Part shown: piece after piece, positions 32,545 to 41,188 of the stretch
Layout: each line of letters opens with the position of its first letter
How positions within the stretch are numbered: the stretch's first letter is position 1
Assembly: GCA_009930355.1 (NCBI GenBank)
Contig: RZYK01000002.1
Location: 1 to 44,128, forward strand
Source of the DNA: Campylobacterota bacterium
GTDB lineage: Bacteria; Campylobacterota; Campylobacteria; Campylobacterales; Sulfurospirillaceae
Direction: 5' to 3'
DNA length: 44,128 bases
Program-made: the position numbers and the translations under genes
Notes under the pieces: model-generated
The model's database searches: none
The model's input: the letters and a program-made list of their open reading frames with translations, nothing else
What the model was told of the DNA's origin: nothing

Positions 32545-32985
32545 TTATTTTAAATACTTTTGAATGATTTCAAGACTTTCTTCGAATCCCTCAGCTTTAC
32601 CACCAAAGTATTCATTTTGACCAAATTCTTCAATATCTGTGGATTCCCAAAGCTCTTCTTTCCAAAGATTTCTATACTTTTTAGCATTGTCTAAAAGTTC
32701 GTTTTCTATGGCGTTGCCAATGATTTTTTCAACAAATCCTTTAGACATCAGTTCTAGTGTTTCTACGTCTAAATTTCGAACATTTTCCCAAAGCTCAAAT
32801 GTGTCGTAATGGGTGTTTTCAACTAAATTTTCATAGTCATCTTTAGGAATAATTTCAACAAAATCATCATCCATAGAAGCATCACTGGCATAACCTTTGC
32901 ATACGAGCACAAAAGGAAAAGAAAACGTTGGATGGTCTAAAAGGTATTTGACAATCAGCAGTGCACGTTCACGAGAGATGGGCAT
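32545..32985 (-). CDS. Unidentified partner of the DpnI-like gene
   Basis: I do not recognise this 146-aa protein. It is soluble and acidic, with a helical N-terminus (RERALLIVKYLLDHPTF), a run of Asp/Glu (SDASMDDDFVEIIPKDDYEN) and Trp-containing helices in the second half (KYRNLWKEELWESTDIEEFG). No nuclease, methylase or HTH motif is visible. It begins 3 bases after the dpnI-like stop on the same strand, so the two are expressed together. In the pneumococcal DpnI locus an unrelated-looking second gene also accompanies the nuclease; I see no clear homology to it. A role as modulator or immunity factor is speculation. Confidence 0.7.
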   Translation of the reverse strand: MPISRERALLIVKYLLDHPTFSFPFVLVCKGYASDASMDDDFVEIIPKDDYENLVENTHYDTFELWENVRNLDVETLELMSKGFVEKIIGNAIENELLDNAKKYRNLWKEELWESTDIEEFGQNEYFGGKAEGFEESLEIIQKYLK

Positions 32986-32988
32986 AGA

Positions 32989-33756
32989 TTATCCTAGTAA
33001 TTCATAATTGCCACGGGCTGTAAATTTTAAAAAACCTTTGTCTCTTAAAACTTGCAGTTGCTGTGAAATTTTGAATTCAATGTTATTGTTTTTTGGGTAT
33101 TTTGTTTGTAAATAAGGAATGAATGTCAGTAGTTCTTGCCTTGTAAATTGCTTTTTATTGAGCTTTTCGATGCACGTTATAATGTCAAGAATCCACCCTT
33201 TTTGCTCCCCATAAGATTCTTTTAAAAAGAGTGTTTTTGCCCATTTCTCTAAAATGGCATCTTTGCTTTGTATGGTTTGGTTCTGTATGTAAAAAATCTT
33301 TCCACTCTCTGGTAACGCATGAAGTAAAATGTTGCATCCAACCCAGCCCGCACGTTTTGCATTGGGGGATAGGGGTTTACGCTTTTCAATGATTTCAGGG
33401 GTAAAAAAATGTTTTGGCATCACCACAAAATTGTGAATTTGAAAGGTTTTAAGCGCATAGGTTAAAAAGAAAAAATTCGGGTTTTCTGAACTTTTAAGTC
33501 GTGTAATCATCGAATCATAAGCGCCATCGGTCACTTTTTTACCCAAAGAGCCTTTTTTGCTTTTTAACTCAAATTGTTCTTTACATGTAAGACAATAAAA
33601 ATCAGCCACAGGGCGATTGTTTTCATAGGATTGAATTGTAGTGCCACAATTTGGACAAAAAATATTTTTTTCGACCCAATTTTCAGTGAGGATACGAGCA
33701 ATTTGGGAAGCGTTTGTATAGTTTTGAATAAGGGATATATCACATTGCAGATTCAT
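32989..33756 (-). CDS. DpnI-like methyl-directed restriction endonuclease
   Basis: The 255-aa protein matches Streptococcus pneumoniae DpnI (254 aa) along its whole length as I recall it. The PD-(D/E)xK site is Asp52 in PVADFYC, and Glu63-Leu-Lys65 in FELKSKKG; a zinc ribbon C34PNC37 / C55LTC58 lies around it; DGAYDSM, NPNFFFLTYA and RAGWVGCNI are conserved blocks; and the C-terminal winged helix (QQLQVLRDKGFLKFTARGNYE) senses N6-methyladenine. DpnI cuts Gm6ATC only, so it restricts DNA from Dam-positive sources and needs a host lacking GATC methylation. No methylase gene is in the window. Its codons contain TTACATGTAA inside the zinc ribbon. Confidence 0.93.
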   Translation of the reverse strand: MNLQCDISLIQNYTNASQIARILTENWVEKNIFCPNCGTTIQSYENNRPVADFYCLTCKEQFELKSKKGSLGKKVTDGAYDSMITRLKSSENPNFFFLTYALKTFQIHNFVVMPKHFFTPEIIEKRKPLSPNAKRAGWVGCNILLHALPESGKIFYIQNQTIQSKDAILEKWAKTLFLKESYGEQKGWILDIITCIEKLNKKQFTRQELLTFIPYLQTKYPKNNNIEFKISQQLQVLRDKGFLKFTARGNYELLG

Positions 33757-33820
33757 ATGTTATTTTTACCTTTGAAGGTCTTGCTAAAAAAGCCAATCTT
33801 ATCAAAGTGACTTTGTTTTT

Positions 33821-34363
33821 CTACTTAAAATTTTGCCTCCACGCCCAAACTCTCTCCCCTAAAAGCACAACACCCACAGCGACGATGCCATACTCAAATA
33901 CTCCAGCCACTTTTTGTGCCCAGAAGCTATGAAGCAAAGCGAGGAGGAGAGCGATGTAAACGGCTTTGTGGTATTTTGAAAAGCGAGCGAAGTGTTTTTT
34001 TGTGGAGGTGAGAGCCATAAAAAGCACGATAGCAAAAGCCATCAATCCTATGTAAATAAAGGGCTTTTTGAGGCTTTTTTCAACGATGGTGAGGAAGTCA
34101 AATTCGCTATCAAAAACAACAAACACACTTACATGTAAGAGTATGTAGACAAAGCTTAACAGTCCGATGGTTTTGCGGTAGCGGAGGAAGTTTTGCCCAC
34201 AGACTCTTTTACATGTAGAAGGTACGAGTGAAAGTAAAAGCAACGTTATCGCCCCAACGCCCGTATAAGAATAGAGCATTTTGATGGGGTCGATGGCGTT
34301 GTCTAGTTGGTAATAGGCAACGCCTAAGGGAATCAGTGCAATGAAAATGAGCAAGCCCTTCAA
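33821..34363 (-). CDS. msrQ: MsrQ haem-binding membrane subunit
   Basis: MsrQ (YedZ) is the membrane haem protein that passes quinol electrons to the periplasmic methionine-sulfoxide reductase MsrP. The 180-aa protein has about six membrane segments and the conserved His residues in [14 protein letters not shown] and [20 protein letters not shown], plus [10 protein letters not shown]-like RYRKTIGLL. The start overlaps msrP by 4 bases (ATGA). The coding sequence has one exact TTACATGTAA (read as LHV) and one variant ending TAG-complement. Family length is slightly short but complete. Confidence 0.9.
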   Translation of the reverse strand: MKGLLIFIALIPLGVAYYQLDNAIDPIKMLYSYTGVGAITLLLLSLVPSTCKRVCGQNFLRYRKTIGLLSFVYILLHVSVFVVFDSEFDFLTIVEKSLKKPFIYIGLMAFAIVLFMALTSTKKHFARFSKYHKAVYIALLLALLHSFWAQKVAGVFEYGIVAVGVVLLGERVWAWRQNFK

Positions 34364-35277
34364 AAGAATTTCCTCAAATCCATCCCTGCGTAGAGATGCC
34401 CCACCTCTTTTTCGTAGCCATTAAACATCAAGGTTTCTTGTTTGGAAAGCTTACCCAAAACTCGCTCTTTGGCTTGCGTCCATCGTGGATGGTCTACTTT
34501 GGGGTTGACATTGGCGTAAAAACCGTACTCTTTGGGGTCTTGTACTTGCCATGTGTTGAGCGGTTCAGTTTCCACGCATTCAATAAGGTCAAGCGACTTG
34601 ATGGATTTAAAGCCGTATTTCCACGGTACAACGAGACGGATGGGTGCGCCATTTTGTGGAAGGAGACGTTTACCATACATCCCAACAGCGATAAAGGTAA
34701 GTGGATGGCGTGCCTCATCCATACGCAAACCCTCAATATAAGGGTGTTTAATGGAGGCAAAAAGCCCTTTGGCTTGGTCTGGGAACATGGCGGGTTCATG
34801 GCGCGTGGTGAACTTAACATATTTGGCTTTTGAATTTGGCTCTAAATAATCCAGCAATTTATACAGCGGAAAACCAATCCACGGAACGACCATCGACCAG
34901 CCCTCAACACAGCGAAAACGATAAATCCGCTCTTCAAGTCCAAATTTAGCGATAAGGTCATCCACTTCTAACATCTGCTCCGTTTTGAGCTCTCCAAAAA
35001 ATCCGACATTCCACGGAGTGGTTTTCATCTTTTGGGAAAGTTTAACAGGGGCAGTTTTGTCGGTGGAAAACTCATAAAAATTGACGTAGTTTGTGGCTTG
35101 TTCTTCCGTGTTGAGGGTTAGTTTTAAAGGATTGGAGTCTGGAGTATATTTGAGGCTCAAATCTTTAGGCAAATCGGCGAGTAATTGTGAAATAGCACTA
35201 CTACTTACCAGTGCGCCTGCACCTAATTTTAAAAAATGACGGCGTGCCTCAAAGAGCACTTCAGGGGTAATGTACAT
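34360..35277 (-). CDS. msrP: MsrP molybdoenzyme, periplasmic Met-sulfoxide reductase
   Basis: MsrP (YedY) reduces methionine sulfoxide in oxidised periplasmic proteins with a molybdopterin cofactor. The 305-aa protein has a Tat signal ([17 protein letters not shown]), the Mo-ligating Cys in [27 protein letters not shown], and the family block [20 protein letters not shown]. Folded export through Tat agrees with the cofactor. Together with msrQ it makes the standard two-gene unit. ATG 35277 is preceded on its strand by AAAGGAGCGGC. A 60-bp spacer with TTACATGTAA separates it from arsB. Confidence 0.94.
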   Translation of the reverse strand: MYITPEVLFEARRHFLKLGAGALVSSSAISQLLADLPKDLSLKYTPDSNPLKLTLNTEEQATNYVNFYEFSTDKTAPVKLSQKMKTTPWNVGFFGELKTEQMLEVDDLIAKFGLEERIYRFRCVEGWSMVVPWIGFPLYKLLDYLEPNSKAKYVKFTTRHEPAMFPDQAKGLFASIKHPYIEGLRMDEARHPLTFIAVGMYGKRLLPQNGAPIRLVVPWKYGFKSIKSLDLIECVETEPLNTWQVQDPKEYGFYANVNPKVDHPRWTQAKERVLGKLSKQETLMFNGYEKEVGHLYAGMDLRKFF

Positions 35278-35338
35278 ATGCCGCTCCTTTGTAAAGTTGG
35301 TTTATTGTAACACAAAAGTCACAACAAACCATTAACCT

Positions 35339-36604
35339 TTACATGTAAAGCGTTGCGAGGCTTAAGAGAACGAGTAAAAGAATGGGTGGGGTGACAATGA
35401 GTCCAAATTTTGAGTAGTCCCAAAAGCTGATTTTTACCCCTTTGTTCGCCATAACATGCAACCACAGAAGCGTGGCGAGTGAACCAAATGGGGTCATTTT
35501 TGGCCCTAAATTGCACCCAATGATATTGGCATAGGCAAGGGCATTATTGGGGATGTCATGCAAGGCTATATCCATAATCATGACGGTGGGCATATTGTTC
35601 ATAATCGCACTCAAAAAAGCTGCGATAAAACCCGTGCCTACAATGGCAATGGTATCCCCTTGAGCGTTGAGCTGTGTTAAGATGGTACTCAAATAATCCG
35701 TCAGTCCAGCGTTTTTCAACCCATACACCACAATGTAAAGCCCAATACTAAACCACACCACTTGCCACGGAGCGGTTTTAATGATATGCCACGGCTGTGC
35801 GGCGTTAAAAAAAGTTGCAATGGCTAGAAAAATAAGCGCCCCACCTAGGGCGATAAAGCTTATGGGCACATGGTAGAGTTCACCCACAAAGTAGCTTGCC
35901 ATCAGTCCTACGATAAAGAACCAACTGAGGTAAAAAAGGGGTTTGCTTTTTAAGACATCATCGGGATTTTTAAGAAGCTCAGTGTTTACATGTAAAGGAA
36001 TATCTTTGCGTAAAAAAAGCCATAAAATGCCGATAGATACGATGGTACTAACAATGTAAGGTGTGAACATCACACTCAAATACGTCGCAAAACCAATGTT
36101 AAAATAGTTGGCGGTGACGATGTTCGTAAGGTTGGAAAAGACAAACGGAAGCGAGGCTGAGTCTGAGATAAAACCTCCTGCGAGCAAAAAGGCGACAATG
36201 GTCTTAGCATCCAGCTTTAAAATGCGCATTTTAGCCAGTAAAATGGGGGTTAAAATGAGCACCGCACCATCATTGGCAAAGAGTGCAGAGATGAGCGAAC
36301 CTAAAAGCAATGAATAGACAAACATCAAATGCCCATTGCCATGGGAAAGCTTTGCCATTTTAATGGCACACCACTCAAAAAAGCCTATTTCATCAAGAAC
36401 CAAAGAGAGGATAATAATGCCAATAAACGCTAACGTCGCATCCCAAACAATCTCTGTGACTTTTAAAACATCCTCAAAACTGACCACGCCTAAAAGCAGG
36501 GCACACACCGCACCTATGATGGCAGACGTGCCAATTTTAAGCCCACGAGGTTGAATAATCACCAGCAAAAGCGTGGCTAAAAAGAGAGAAAACGCAAGAA
36601 TCAT
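35339..36604 (-). CDS. arsB: ArsB-family arsenite efflux transporter
   Basis: The 421-aa protein has about twelve hydrophobic segments and ArsB/NhaD features: ATLAFIGIIILSLVLDEIGFF, the conserved FANDGAVLILTPI, FSNLTNIVTANYFNI and the second-repeat MNNMPTVMIMDIAL and GCNLGPKMTPFGSLATLLW. It exports arsenite or antimonite using proton-motive force. The start overlaps the arsR stop by 4 bases, so the two are translated together. No arsC or arsA is nearby, which limits the system to trivalent arsenic unless arsC is elsewhere. TTACATGTAA occurs inside as PLHVNTE. Confidence 0.95.
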   Translation of the reverse strand: MILAFSLFLATLLLVIIQPRGLKIGTSAIIGAVCALLLGVVSFEDVLKVTEIVWDATLAFIGIIILSLVLDEIGFFEWCAIKMAKLSHGNGHLMFVYSLLLGSLISALFANDGAVLILTPILLAKMRILKLDAKTIVAFLLAGGFISDSASLPFVFSNLTNIVTANYFNIGFATYLSVMFTPYIVSTIVSIGILWLFLRKDIPLHVNTELLKNPDDVLKSKPLFYLSWFFIVGLMASYFVGELYHVPISFIALGGALIFLAIATFFNAAQPWHIIKTAPWQVVWFSIGLYIVVYGLKNAGLTDYLSTILTQLNAQGDTIAIVGTGFIAAFLSAIMNNMPTVMIMDIALHDIPNNALAYANIIGCNLGPKMTPFGSLATLLWLHVMANKGVKISFWDYSKFGLIVTPPILLLVLLSLATLYM

Positions 36605-36915
36605 AAGTTTTCCTTACAGCCCATAGGTTTTAAGGGCAAGGGAATATCAAGATAGCTCATTTCTTCTAAACAGGCTAAACGAAAGGTATCCAATGGGCTT
36701 CGGATGGTGTAGTACGCCCATTTTCCTCGTCTATCGACCCGTAAAAAACCTGCATCTTTGAGGATTTTGAGATGGCGGGAAATGCGAGATTGGATCATGC
36801 AAAAGGCTCCTTCTATCTCACAGACACACACTTCGCCGTTGAGCTGAATAAAACGAAGAATTTGCAGACGCGTGGTATCGTTGAGCGCACCAATCGTTTG
36901 TAAAAAAATATCCAT
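36601..36915 (-). CDS. arsR: ArsR arsenic-responsive repressor
   Basis: ArsR represses the ars genes until arsenite binds. The 104-aa winged-helix protein has the metal site GEVCVCEIEGAF (CxC, the family's ELCVCDL), a recognition helix MIQSRISRHLKILKDAGFL and the wing DRRGKWAYYTI. I start it at ATG 36915 because AAGGAGAACGC precedes it; the track's longer frame runs through the operator. It is co-transcribed with arsB and is probably autoregulated through the perfect inverted repeat at 36953-36990. Confidence 0.94.
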   Translation of the reverse strand: MDIFLQTIGALNDTTRLQILRFIQLNGEVCVCEIEGAFCMIQSRISRHLKILKDAGFLRVDRRGKWAYYTIRSPLDTFRLACLEEMSYLDIPLPLKPMGCKENL

Positions 36916-36939
36916 GCGTTCTCCTTGAATTTTATCGGG

Positions 36940-36968
36940 AGTATAGCACAAACTCTTTTTCATATCAA
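36940..36968 (-). promoter_or_regulatory. arsRB promoter
   Basis: On the minus strand TTGATA (complement of 36963-36968) and TATACT (complement of 36940-36945) are separated by exactly 17 bases. The -35 element lies inside the operator's left arm, so a bound ArsR would block polymerase. Confidence 0.75.
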
Positions 36969-36990
36969 GATATGTTGATATGAAAAAGAG
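36953..36990. promoter_or_regulatory. ArsR operator, perfect 16-bp inverted repeat
   Basis: CTCTTTTTCATATCAA and TTGATATGAAAAAGAG are exact reverse complements around GATATG. The core ATCAA-N8-TTGAT type symmetry is typical of ArsR/SmtB sites. It lies between divergent arsR and the ABC ATPase gene. Confidence 0.8.
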
Positions 36991-37028
36991 GAGAGTGGAC
37001 ATGCTATACTTTTGCAAAGGAGTGCGTG

Positions 37029-37820
37029 ATGAACATTGTTAATTTTGAGCATATTTGTGTGGCGTACGAAGATAAAAACGTCTTGCACGACATCAGTTTA
37101 AAGATAGAAGAGGGCGAACACACGGCGATTTTAGGGGCTAATGGTTCTGGAAAATCCACTCTTTTAAAACTCTTCTCCAATGATATTTACCCTCGTTACA
37201 GCGATATGATGAAAAAAGAGGTGTTTGGCAAAAGCGTTTGGGATATTTGGGAGCTGAAAAAACATTTAGGCATTATTACCAACGATTTGCACTACCAATT
37301 TAGCGAGCGCTCCCCCGATTTAAGTGGGTTTGAGGTTGTACTCTCAGGTTTTTTTAGCAGTTTTCATCTCTACGAGCACCAAGGTTTTTCGCCTTTACAT
37401 GTAAAGAAAGCAGAAGAGGTTTTAGCCTCTTTGGAGATTTCGCATTTAAGAGACAAACGTATCTCCAGCATGAGCACAGGAGAGCTTAGGCGCTGCATCA
37501 TCGCACGCTCTTTAGTCCATGAACCAAAAGCCATGATACTCGATGAGCCCACCGTAGGACTGGATATCAAAGCGCAAATGGAATTTTTAGCCTTGCTTCA
37601 AAACCTTGCCAAAGAGCGTACCATCATCTTAGTCACGCACCATTTGGAGGAGATATTTGCATCCATTTCGCAAGTGGTGCTCATCAAAGAGGGGCGCATT
37701 GTCGCCCACGGTAAAAAAGAGGACGTCTTAAGCGATGAAAATCTCTCCAAAACCTTTGGTGTCTCTTTACATGTAAGGTGTGAAAACGAGCGATATTTTA
37801 TACAAGGGATTAGCAATTAA
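37029..37820 (+). CDS. Stand-alone ABC transporter ATPase
   Basis: The 263-aa ATPase has Walker A (GANGSGKST), Q-loop region, signature MSTGELRR, Walker B (AMILDEPTVGLD) and H-loop (VTHHLEEI). It resembles the YlmA/ModF-like ATP-binding proteins that are often encoded without a permease; none is adjacent here. ATG 37029 has AAAGGAG 6 bases upstream. A TATACT at 37005-37010 is its probable -10 box, and the ArsR operator lies just upstream, so it may share arsenic control with arsRB. Two TTACATGTAA palindromes are in the gene, both in the Leu-His-Val frame. Substrate unknown. Confidence 0.85.
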   Translation: MNIVNFEHICVAYEDKNVLHDISLKIEEGEHTAILGANGSGKSTLLKLFSNDIYPRYSDMMKKEVFGKSVWDIWELKKHLGIITNDLHYQFSERSPDLSGFEVVLSGFFSSFHLYEHQGFSPLHVKKAEEVLASLEISHLRDKRISSMSTGELRRCIIARSLVHEPKAMILDEPTVGLDIKAQMEFLALLQNLAKERTIILVTHHLEEIFASISQVVLIKEGRIVAHGKKEDVLSDENLSKTFGVSLHVRCENERYFIQGISN

Positions 37821-37886
37821 ACTTTTTCACAACCCCATTTCGATAAAATCCTCTCCATAAATCTAAGAACGGCACGAAGGATAATC

Positions 37887-38375
37887 ATGAGTACGATTAG
37901 TGGAAAAGTGTGGTGTTTTGGCGACAACATCGACACAGACTTAATCATTGCGGCACGTTATTTAAACACGTCTGACCCCAAAGAGTTGGCAAAGCATGTC
38001 ATGGAAGATGCAGACCCTGAGTTTGTGAGCAAAGTTAAGGCGGGCGATATTATCGTTGCGGGGGAGAATTTTGGCTGTGGTAGTAGCCGTGAACACGCTC
38101 CTATTGCGCTTAAAGCTGCGGGTGTAAGTGCGGTAGTGGCAAAAAGTTTTGCACGTATTTTTTACCGTAATGCGTTTAATACAGGACTTCCTATTTTTGA
38201 GCTTTCTAATACAGAGGCGATTCACGAGGGTGAGAGCATTGCGATTTCCATGGAGAGTGGTGAGATAACGCATGGCTCAAAAACCTACAAATTTACCCCC
38301 ATTCCTCCTTTTATGCAAGAGCTTTTAGATGCAGGTGGGTTGATGAATTATGCACAAAAAGAGATGAAAAAATGA
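37887..38375 (+). CDS. leuD: 3-isopropylmalate dehydratase small subunit
   Basis: LeuD with LeuC isomerises 2- to 3-isopropylmalate in leucine synthesis. The 162-aa protein starts [20 protein letters not shown] and has the conserved [18 protein letters not shown] and [18 protein letters not shown]; this is the short (archaeal/epsilon) LeuD type. ATG 37887 follows AAGGATAATC. A GATAAAAT at 37841-37848 may be the -10 box in the 66-bp spacer. leuB overlaps the end by 4 bases (ATGA). leuA and leuC are not in the window. Confidence 0.95.
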   Translation: MSTISGKVWCFGDNIDTDLIIAARYLNTSDPKELAKHVMEDADPEFVSKVKAGDIIVAGENFGCGSSREHAPIALKAAGVSAVVAKSFARIFYRNAFNTGLPIFELSNTEAIHEGESIAISMESGEITHGSKTYKFTPIPPFMQELLDAGGLMNYAQKEMKK

Positions 38376-39445
38376 AAAAAATCTATAACATAGCGGTGAT
38401 TCGTGGTGATGGCATTGGCCCTGAAATTGTCGATGAAGCCATTAAAGTATTGGACAGTGTGTGCGCAAAAGAGGATTTTGAACTGCGTTATGAAGACTAC
38501 CTGATGGGTGGCGTGGCGTATGATTTTAAAGGCACACCGCTTCCTGATGAGACCATTGAGGGGTGTTTAAAAAGTGATGCAGTTTTATTTGGTGCGATTG
38601 GTGGGCAAAAGTGGGATACTTTGCCTCGTGAATTTCGTCCAGAAACGGGTCTTTTAAAACTTCGCAAATCCTTAGGTCTTTTTGCCAATCTTCGCCCTAC
38701 ATCGGTGTTTGATGAGCTTTTGGATGCGAGTACACTCAAGCCTGAAGTGTTAAAAGGCGTTGATTTGTTCGTGGTGCGAGAACTTACAGGAGGGATTTAT
38801 TTTGGTGAACCTAGAGCCAATGATGGCTTTACGGGCTATAACACCATGATTTACACCAAGCCTGAGATTGAGCGCATCGCACATGTGGCGTTTGAATCGG
38901 CAATGAAACGCCGCAAAGAGGTCTGTTCTGTCGATAAAGCCAATGTTTTAGAAGTGAGCCAACTCTGGAGAGACACCGTTAATGAAGTGGCAAAAGAGTA
39001 TCCCGAAGTAACACTTTCACACATGTATGTAGACAATGCGGCGATGCAGTTGGTACGCAACCCACGCCAATTTGACGTGATTTTAACGGGCAATATTTTT
39101 GGGGATATTTTAAGCGATGAAGCGAGTATGATCAGCGGTTCTATCGGATTGTTACCTTCAGCGTCCATTGGTGGTAAAGTAGGTTTGTTTGAGCCAATTC
39201 ATGGCTCAGCGCCTGACATTGCAGGACAGGGCATTGCCAATCCTTTGGCTACCATTTTAAGTGCTTCGATGATGCTTCGTTTTGCCTTAGGTGAAATTAA
39301 AGCCGCCGATAGAATTGAGAGTGCGATTAAAAAAGTGCTTCAAGATGGGTATCGCACAAAAGATTTGGCAAATTATGGTGCTAAAGAGGTGTGCTCAACC
39401 ACGCAAATGGGCTCCATTATCGCAGATTATGTTAATAAACTATGA
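38372..39445 (+). CDS. leuB: 3-isopropylmalate dehydrogenase
   Basis: LeuB oxidises and decarboxylates 3-isopropylmalate with NAD. The 357-aa protein has [29 protein letters not shown], the substrate-binding [13 protein letters not shown], the [12 protein letters not shown] loop, the [14 protein letters not shown] active-site segment, and the C-terminal [17 protein letters not shown] and [17 protein letters not shown] blocks. All are intact. It is coupled to leuD by an ATGA overlap and to the next small gene by another. Confidence 0.97.
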   Translation: MKKIYNIAVIRGDGIGPEIVDEAIKVLDSVCAKEDFELRYEDYLMGGVAYDFKGTPLPDETIEGCLKSDAVLFGAIGGQKWDTLPREFRPETGLLKLRKSLGLFANLRPTSVFDELLDASTLKPEVLKGVDLFVVRELTGGIYFGEPRANDGFTGYNTMIYTKPEIERIAHVAFESAMKRRKEVCSVDKANVLEVSQLWRDTVNEVAKEYPEVTLSHMYVDNAAMQLVRNPRQFDVILTGNIFGDILSDEASMISGSIGLLPSASIGGKVGLFEPIHGSAPDIAGQGIANPLATILSASMMLRFALGEIKAADRIESAIKKVLQDGYRTKDLANYGAKEVCSTTQMGSIIADYVNKL

Positions 39446-39690
39446 AAACACTCACCCTCGCATCAATTTATGAACTTCAAGGTCTCAAAAGTGAGGCATT
39501 GGAGATTTATAAAGAGTTATTAATGGCAAATCCCGATAATAAAGAGGCGAAAATTGCGATTAAGCGTCTCTCAGGGATTCGCAAAAAATACCTCGGTGTT
39601 GATGAAGAGATGAAAAAATTTTTTTTAACGATGAATTCCGAAGTGGAATTTTTAGAATTTGAAAGGTGGTTGGTAAAGCTATGGAATTAA
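39442..39690 (+). CDS. Small TPR-like protein
   Basis: The 82-aa protein begins with a sequence resembling one tetratricopeptide repeat ([20 protein letters not shown], then [18 protein letters not shown]), followed by a charged segment [14 protein letters not shown] and a Trp-containing end. One TPR is too little to predict partners. It overlaps leuB by 4 bases and the next gene by 10, in the compact leu-cca stretch. I recall small proteins at this place in related genomes but cannot assign function. Confidence 0.65.
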   Translation: MKTLTLASIYELQGLKSEALEIYKELLMANPDNKEAKIAIKRLSGIRKKYLGVDEEMKKFFLTMNSEVEFLEFERWLVKLWN

Positions 39691-40061
39691 AAGAGATGAT
39701 TTTATCGACCCTCAAAGAGCTTGAAGAGGTTGCGCCAAAAGAAGAGGCAAAATCACAAATGTTGCAGCCACCTCGCCAGATTGATGCGGATGCGTTTGAG
39801 CCTGAACCAATGTTGGAAATCAGCGAGGAAATTTTCTCCGCTACCACTTTGAGCGCTTCTTGTTACGAAGAGAATACATGTGAGAACAGAGAGCGACAGT
39901 TTTATTTAGATCTAAGAGAGCGTATTTTAGTTCTTTTTGAGGGTTTTCAGTCGCCTAATAATAAAAATATTGAAGCCAAAATAGATTTGACCTTAAACTT
40001 TTTAGAATACCTTTTAGCCACGATTGATGAACAGTTGGAGAAAATGGAAACGCCCCAATAA
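39681..40061 (+). CDS. Protein of unknown function between leuB and cca
   Basis: The 126-aa protein has an acidic, disordered-looking N-terminal half (LEEVAPKEEAKSQMLQPP, then DADAFEPEPMLEISEEIF) and a helical C-terminal half (LDLRERILVLFEGFQSPNN, then LDLTLNFLEYLLATIDEQLE). No motif is recognised. ATG 39681 is preferred over GTG 39666, with GGTGG upstream, and overlaps the previous gene by 10 bases. The stop shares one base with the cca start (TAATG), so the gene is tightly coupled. The short helical C-terminus suggests a protein-interaction role; this is inference. Confidence 0.65.
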   Translation: MELKEMILSTLKELEEVAPKEEAKSQMLQPPRQIDADAFEPEPMLEISEEIFSATTLSASCYEENTCENRERQFYLDLRERILVLFEGFQSPNNKNIEAKIDLTLNFLEYLLATIDEQLEKMETPQ

Positions 40062-41188
40062 TGAAATTACCCATAGACCTCACGGGATCATTTCTCACAC
40101 AATTTGAAACTGCCAAAACATTTTTAGTGCCGTATACTAAACGTGTGTATTTGGTAGGAGGTAGTGTGAGAGATCTTTATTTAAATGCACCTTTACATGA
40201 TTTAGATATTGAAGTGTACGATATGGCGCCTGACGTGTTTGATGATGTGATGAAGCGCATGGGTGCTGTGGGCGTGGGAAAAAGTTTTTTTGTTTACAGG
40301 TTAGGTGTGATTGATTTTTCTCTGCCTCGTGTTGAGCGTAAAAGTGGTATTGGACACAGTGCGTTTGAGGTTGAAGTGTGTCAAGATGAAAAAGAGGCTT
40401 CTAAAAGACGTGATTTTAGTATGAATGCCATGATGGTCAATATTTTCACCCAAGAATTATTTGATTTTTGGGGTGGAAGAGATGCTATCGCAAAAAAAAG
40501 GCTTGTTATTATTGATGAGCAAAGTTTTAAAGAAGATAGCCTACGAGTCCTTCGTGCGATGCAGTTTAGCGCACGTTTGGGTTTTAAAATAGAGCCAAAA
40601 AGTCTCAAAATGATGCAAGAAATTAGCCTTGCAGATTTAACTAAACCTCGTATTTTATGGGAGTTTGAAAAGCTTTTTAGTGCGTCCTTTTTGCATTATG
40701 GGCTTTTTTACATGTATCAACTCTCTTTGTTTGAAAAGTGTTTTACATGTAACGTGGAAAATTGTTTTTTTGAAATCGCCCGTGAATTGTTACGATGTAA
40801 GCAAAATTTTCAGGAGGATTTAATTTCTTATTATTTTATTTACATCGTCGCCAATCGTTTGAGACAAGATCCTTTGGTGTGGCTTGAAGCGCTAGATGCA
40901 CCCAATCATTACCGTCGTCTTTTTCGAAATCAGCCTTTTATTGAGGGAGAAATAAGTGATGAAATGCTTTTACATGTAAGTCTTGATATGCCTTTGTGCG
41001 AGTGGTTAGGACATTACCGTGTGGGAGTAAGAGAACGGGCCGAGGTTTTGGGTATTTGGGAGAAGCCTTTTGATGGAGGCATTAGCGTACATGATGTGAT
41101 GAGTGAGGGTTTTGAGGGGCGAAGTATTGGGGAAGAGTTAAAGAAAAGACGTATGAAAAAAATTCAAGAATTGTGTGAGGCAAAGTAG
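40061..41188 (+). CDS. cca: CCA tRNA nucleotidyltransferase (poly(A) polymerase family)
   Basis: The 375-aa class II nucleotidyltransferase has the VYLVGGSVRDLYL loop, the metal-binding DLDIEVY, the template-less base-recognition segment (RRDFSMNAMMVN) and EDSLRVLRAMQFSARLGFKIEP. It adds or repairs the 3'-CCA of tRNA. Compared with standard bacterial Cca the C-terminal half is atypical and carries no HD domain. The gene has two exact TTACATGTAA palindromes and one near copy, read in different frames (FTCN and LLHV). It starts on the last base of the previous stop and ends directly before purU. Confidence 0.88.
   Translation: MKLPIDLTGSFLTQFETAKTFLVPYTKRVYLVGGSVRDLYLNAPLHDLDIEVYDMAPDVFDDVMKRMGAVGVGKSFFVYRLGVIDFSLPRVERKSGIGHSAFEVEVCQDEKEASKRRDFSMNAMMVNIFTQELFDFWGGRDAIAKKRLVIIDEQSFKEDSLRVLRAMQFSARLGFKIEPKSLKMMQEISLADLTKPRILWEFEKLFSASFLHYGLFYMYQLSLFEKCFTCNVENCFFEIARELLRCKQNFQEDLISYYFIYIVANRLRQDPLVWLEALDAPNHYRRLFRNQPFIEGEISDEMLLHVSLDMPLCEWLGHYRVGVRERAEVLGIWEKPFDGGISVHDVMSEGFEGRSIGEELKKRRMKKIQELCEAK

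Noticed and set aside
32545-32985. DNA methyltransferase partner of the DpnI-like nuclease
   Set aside because: No DPPY/NPPY or FxGxG motif is present and the protein is too short.
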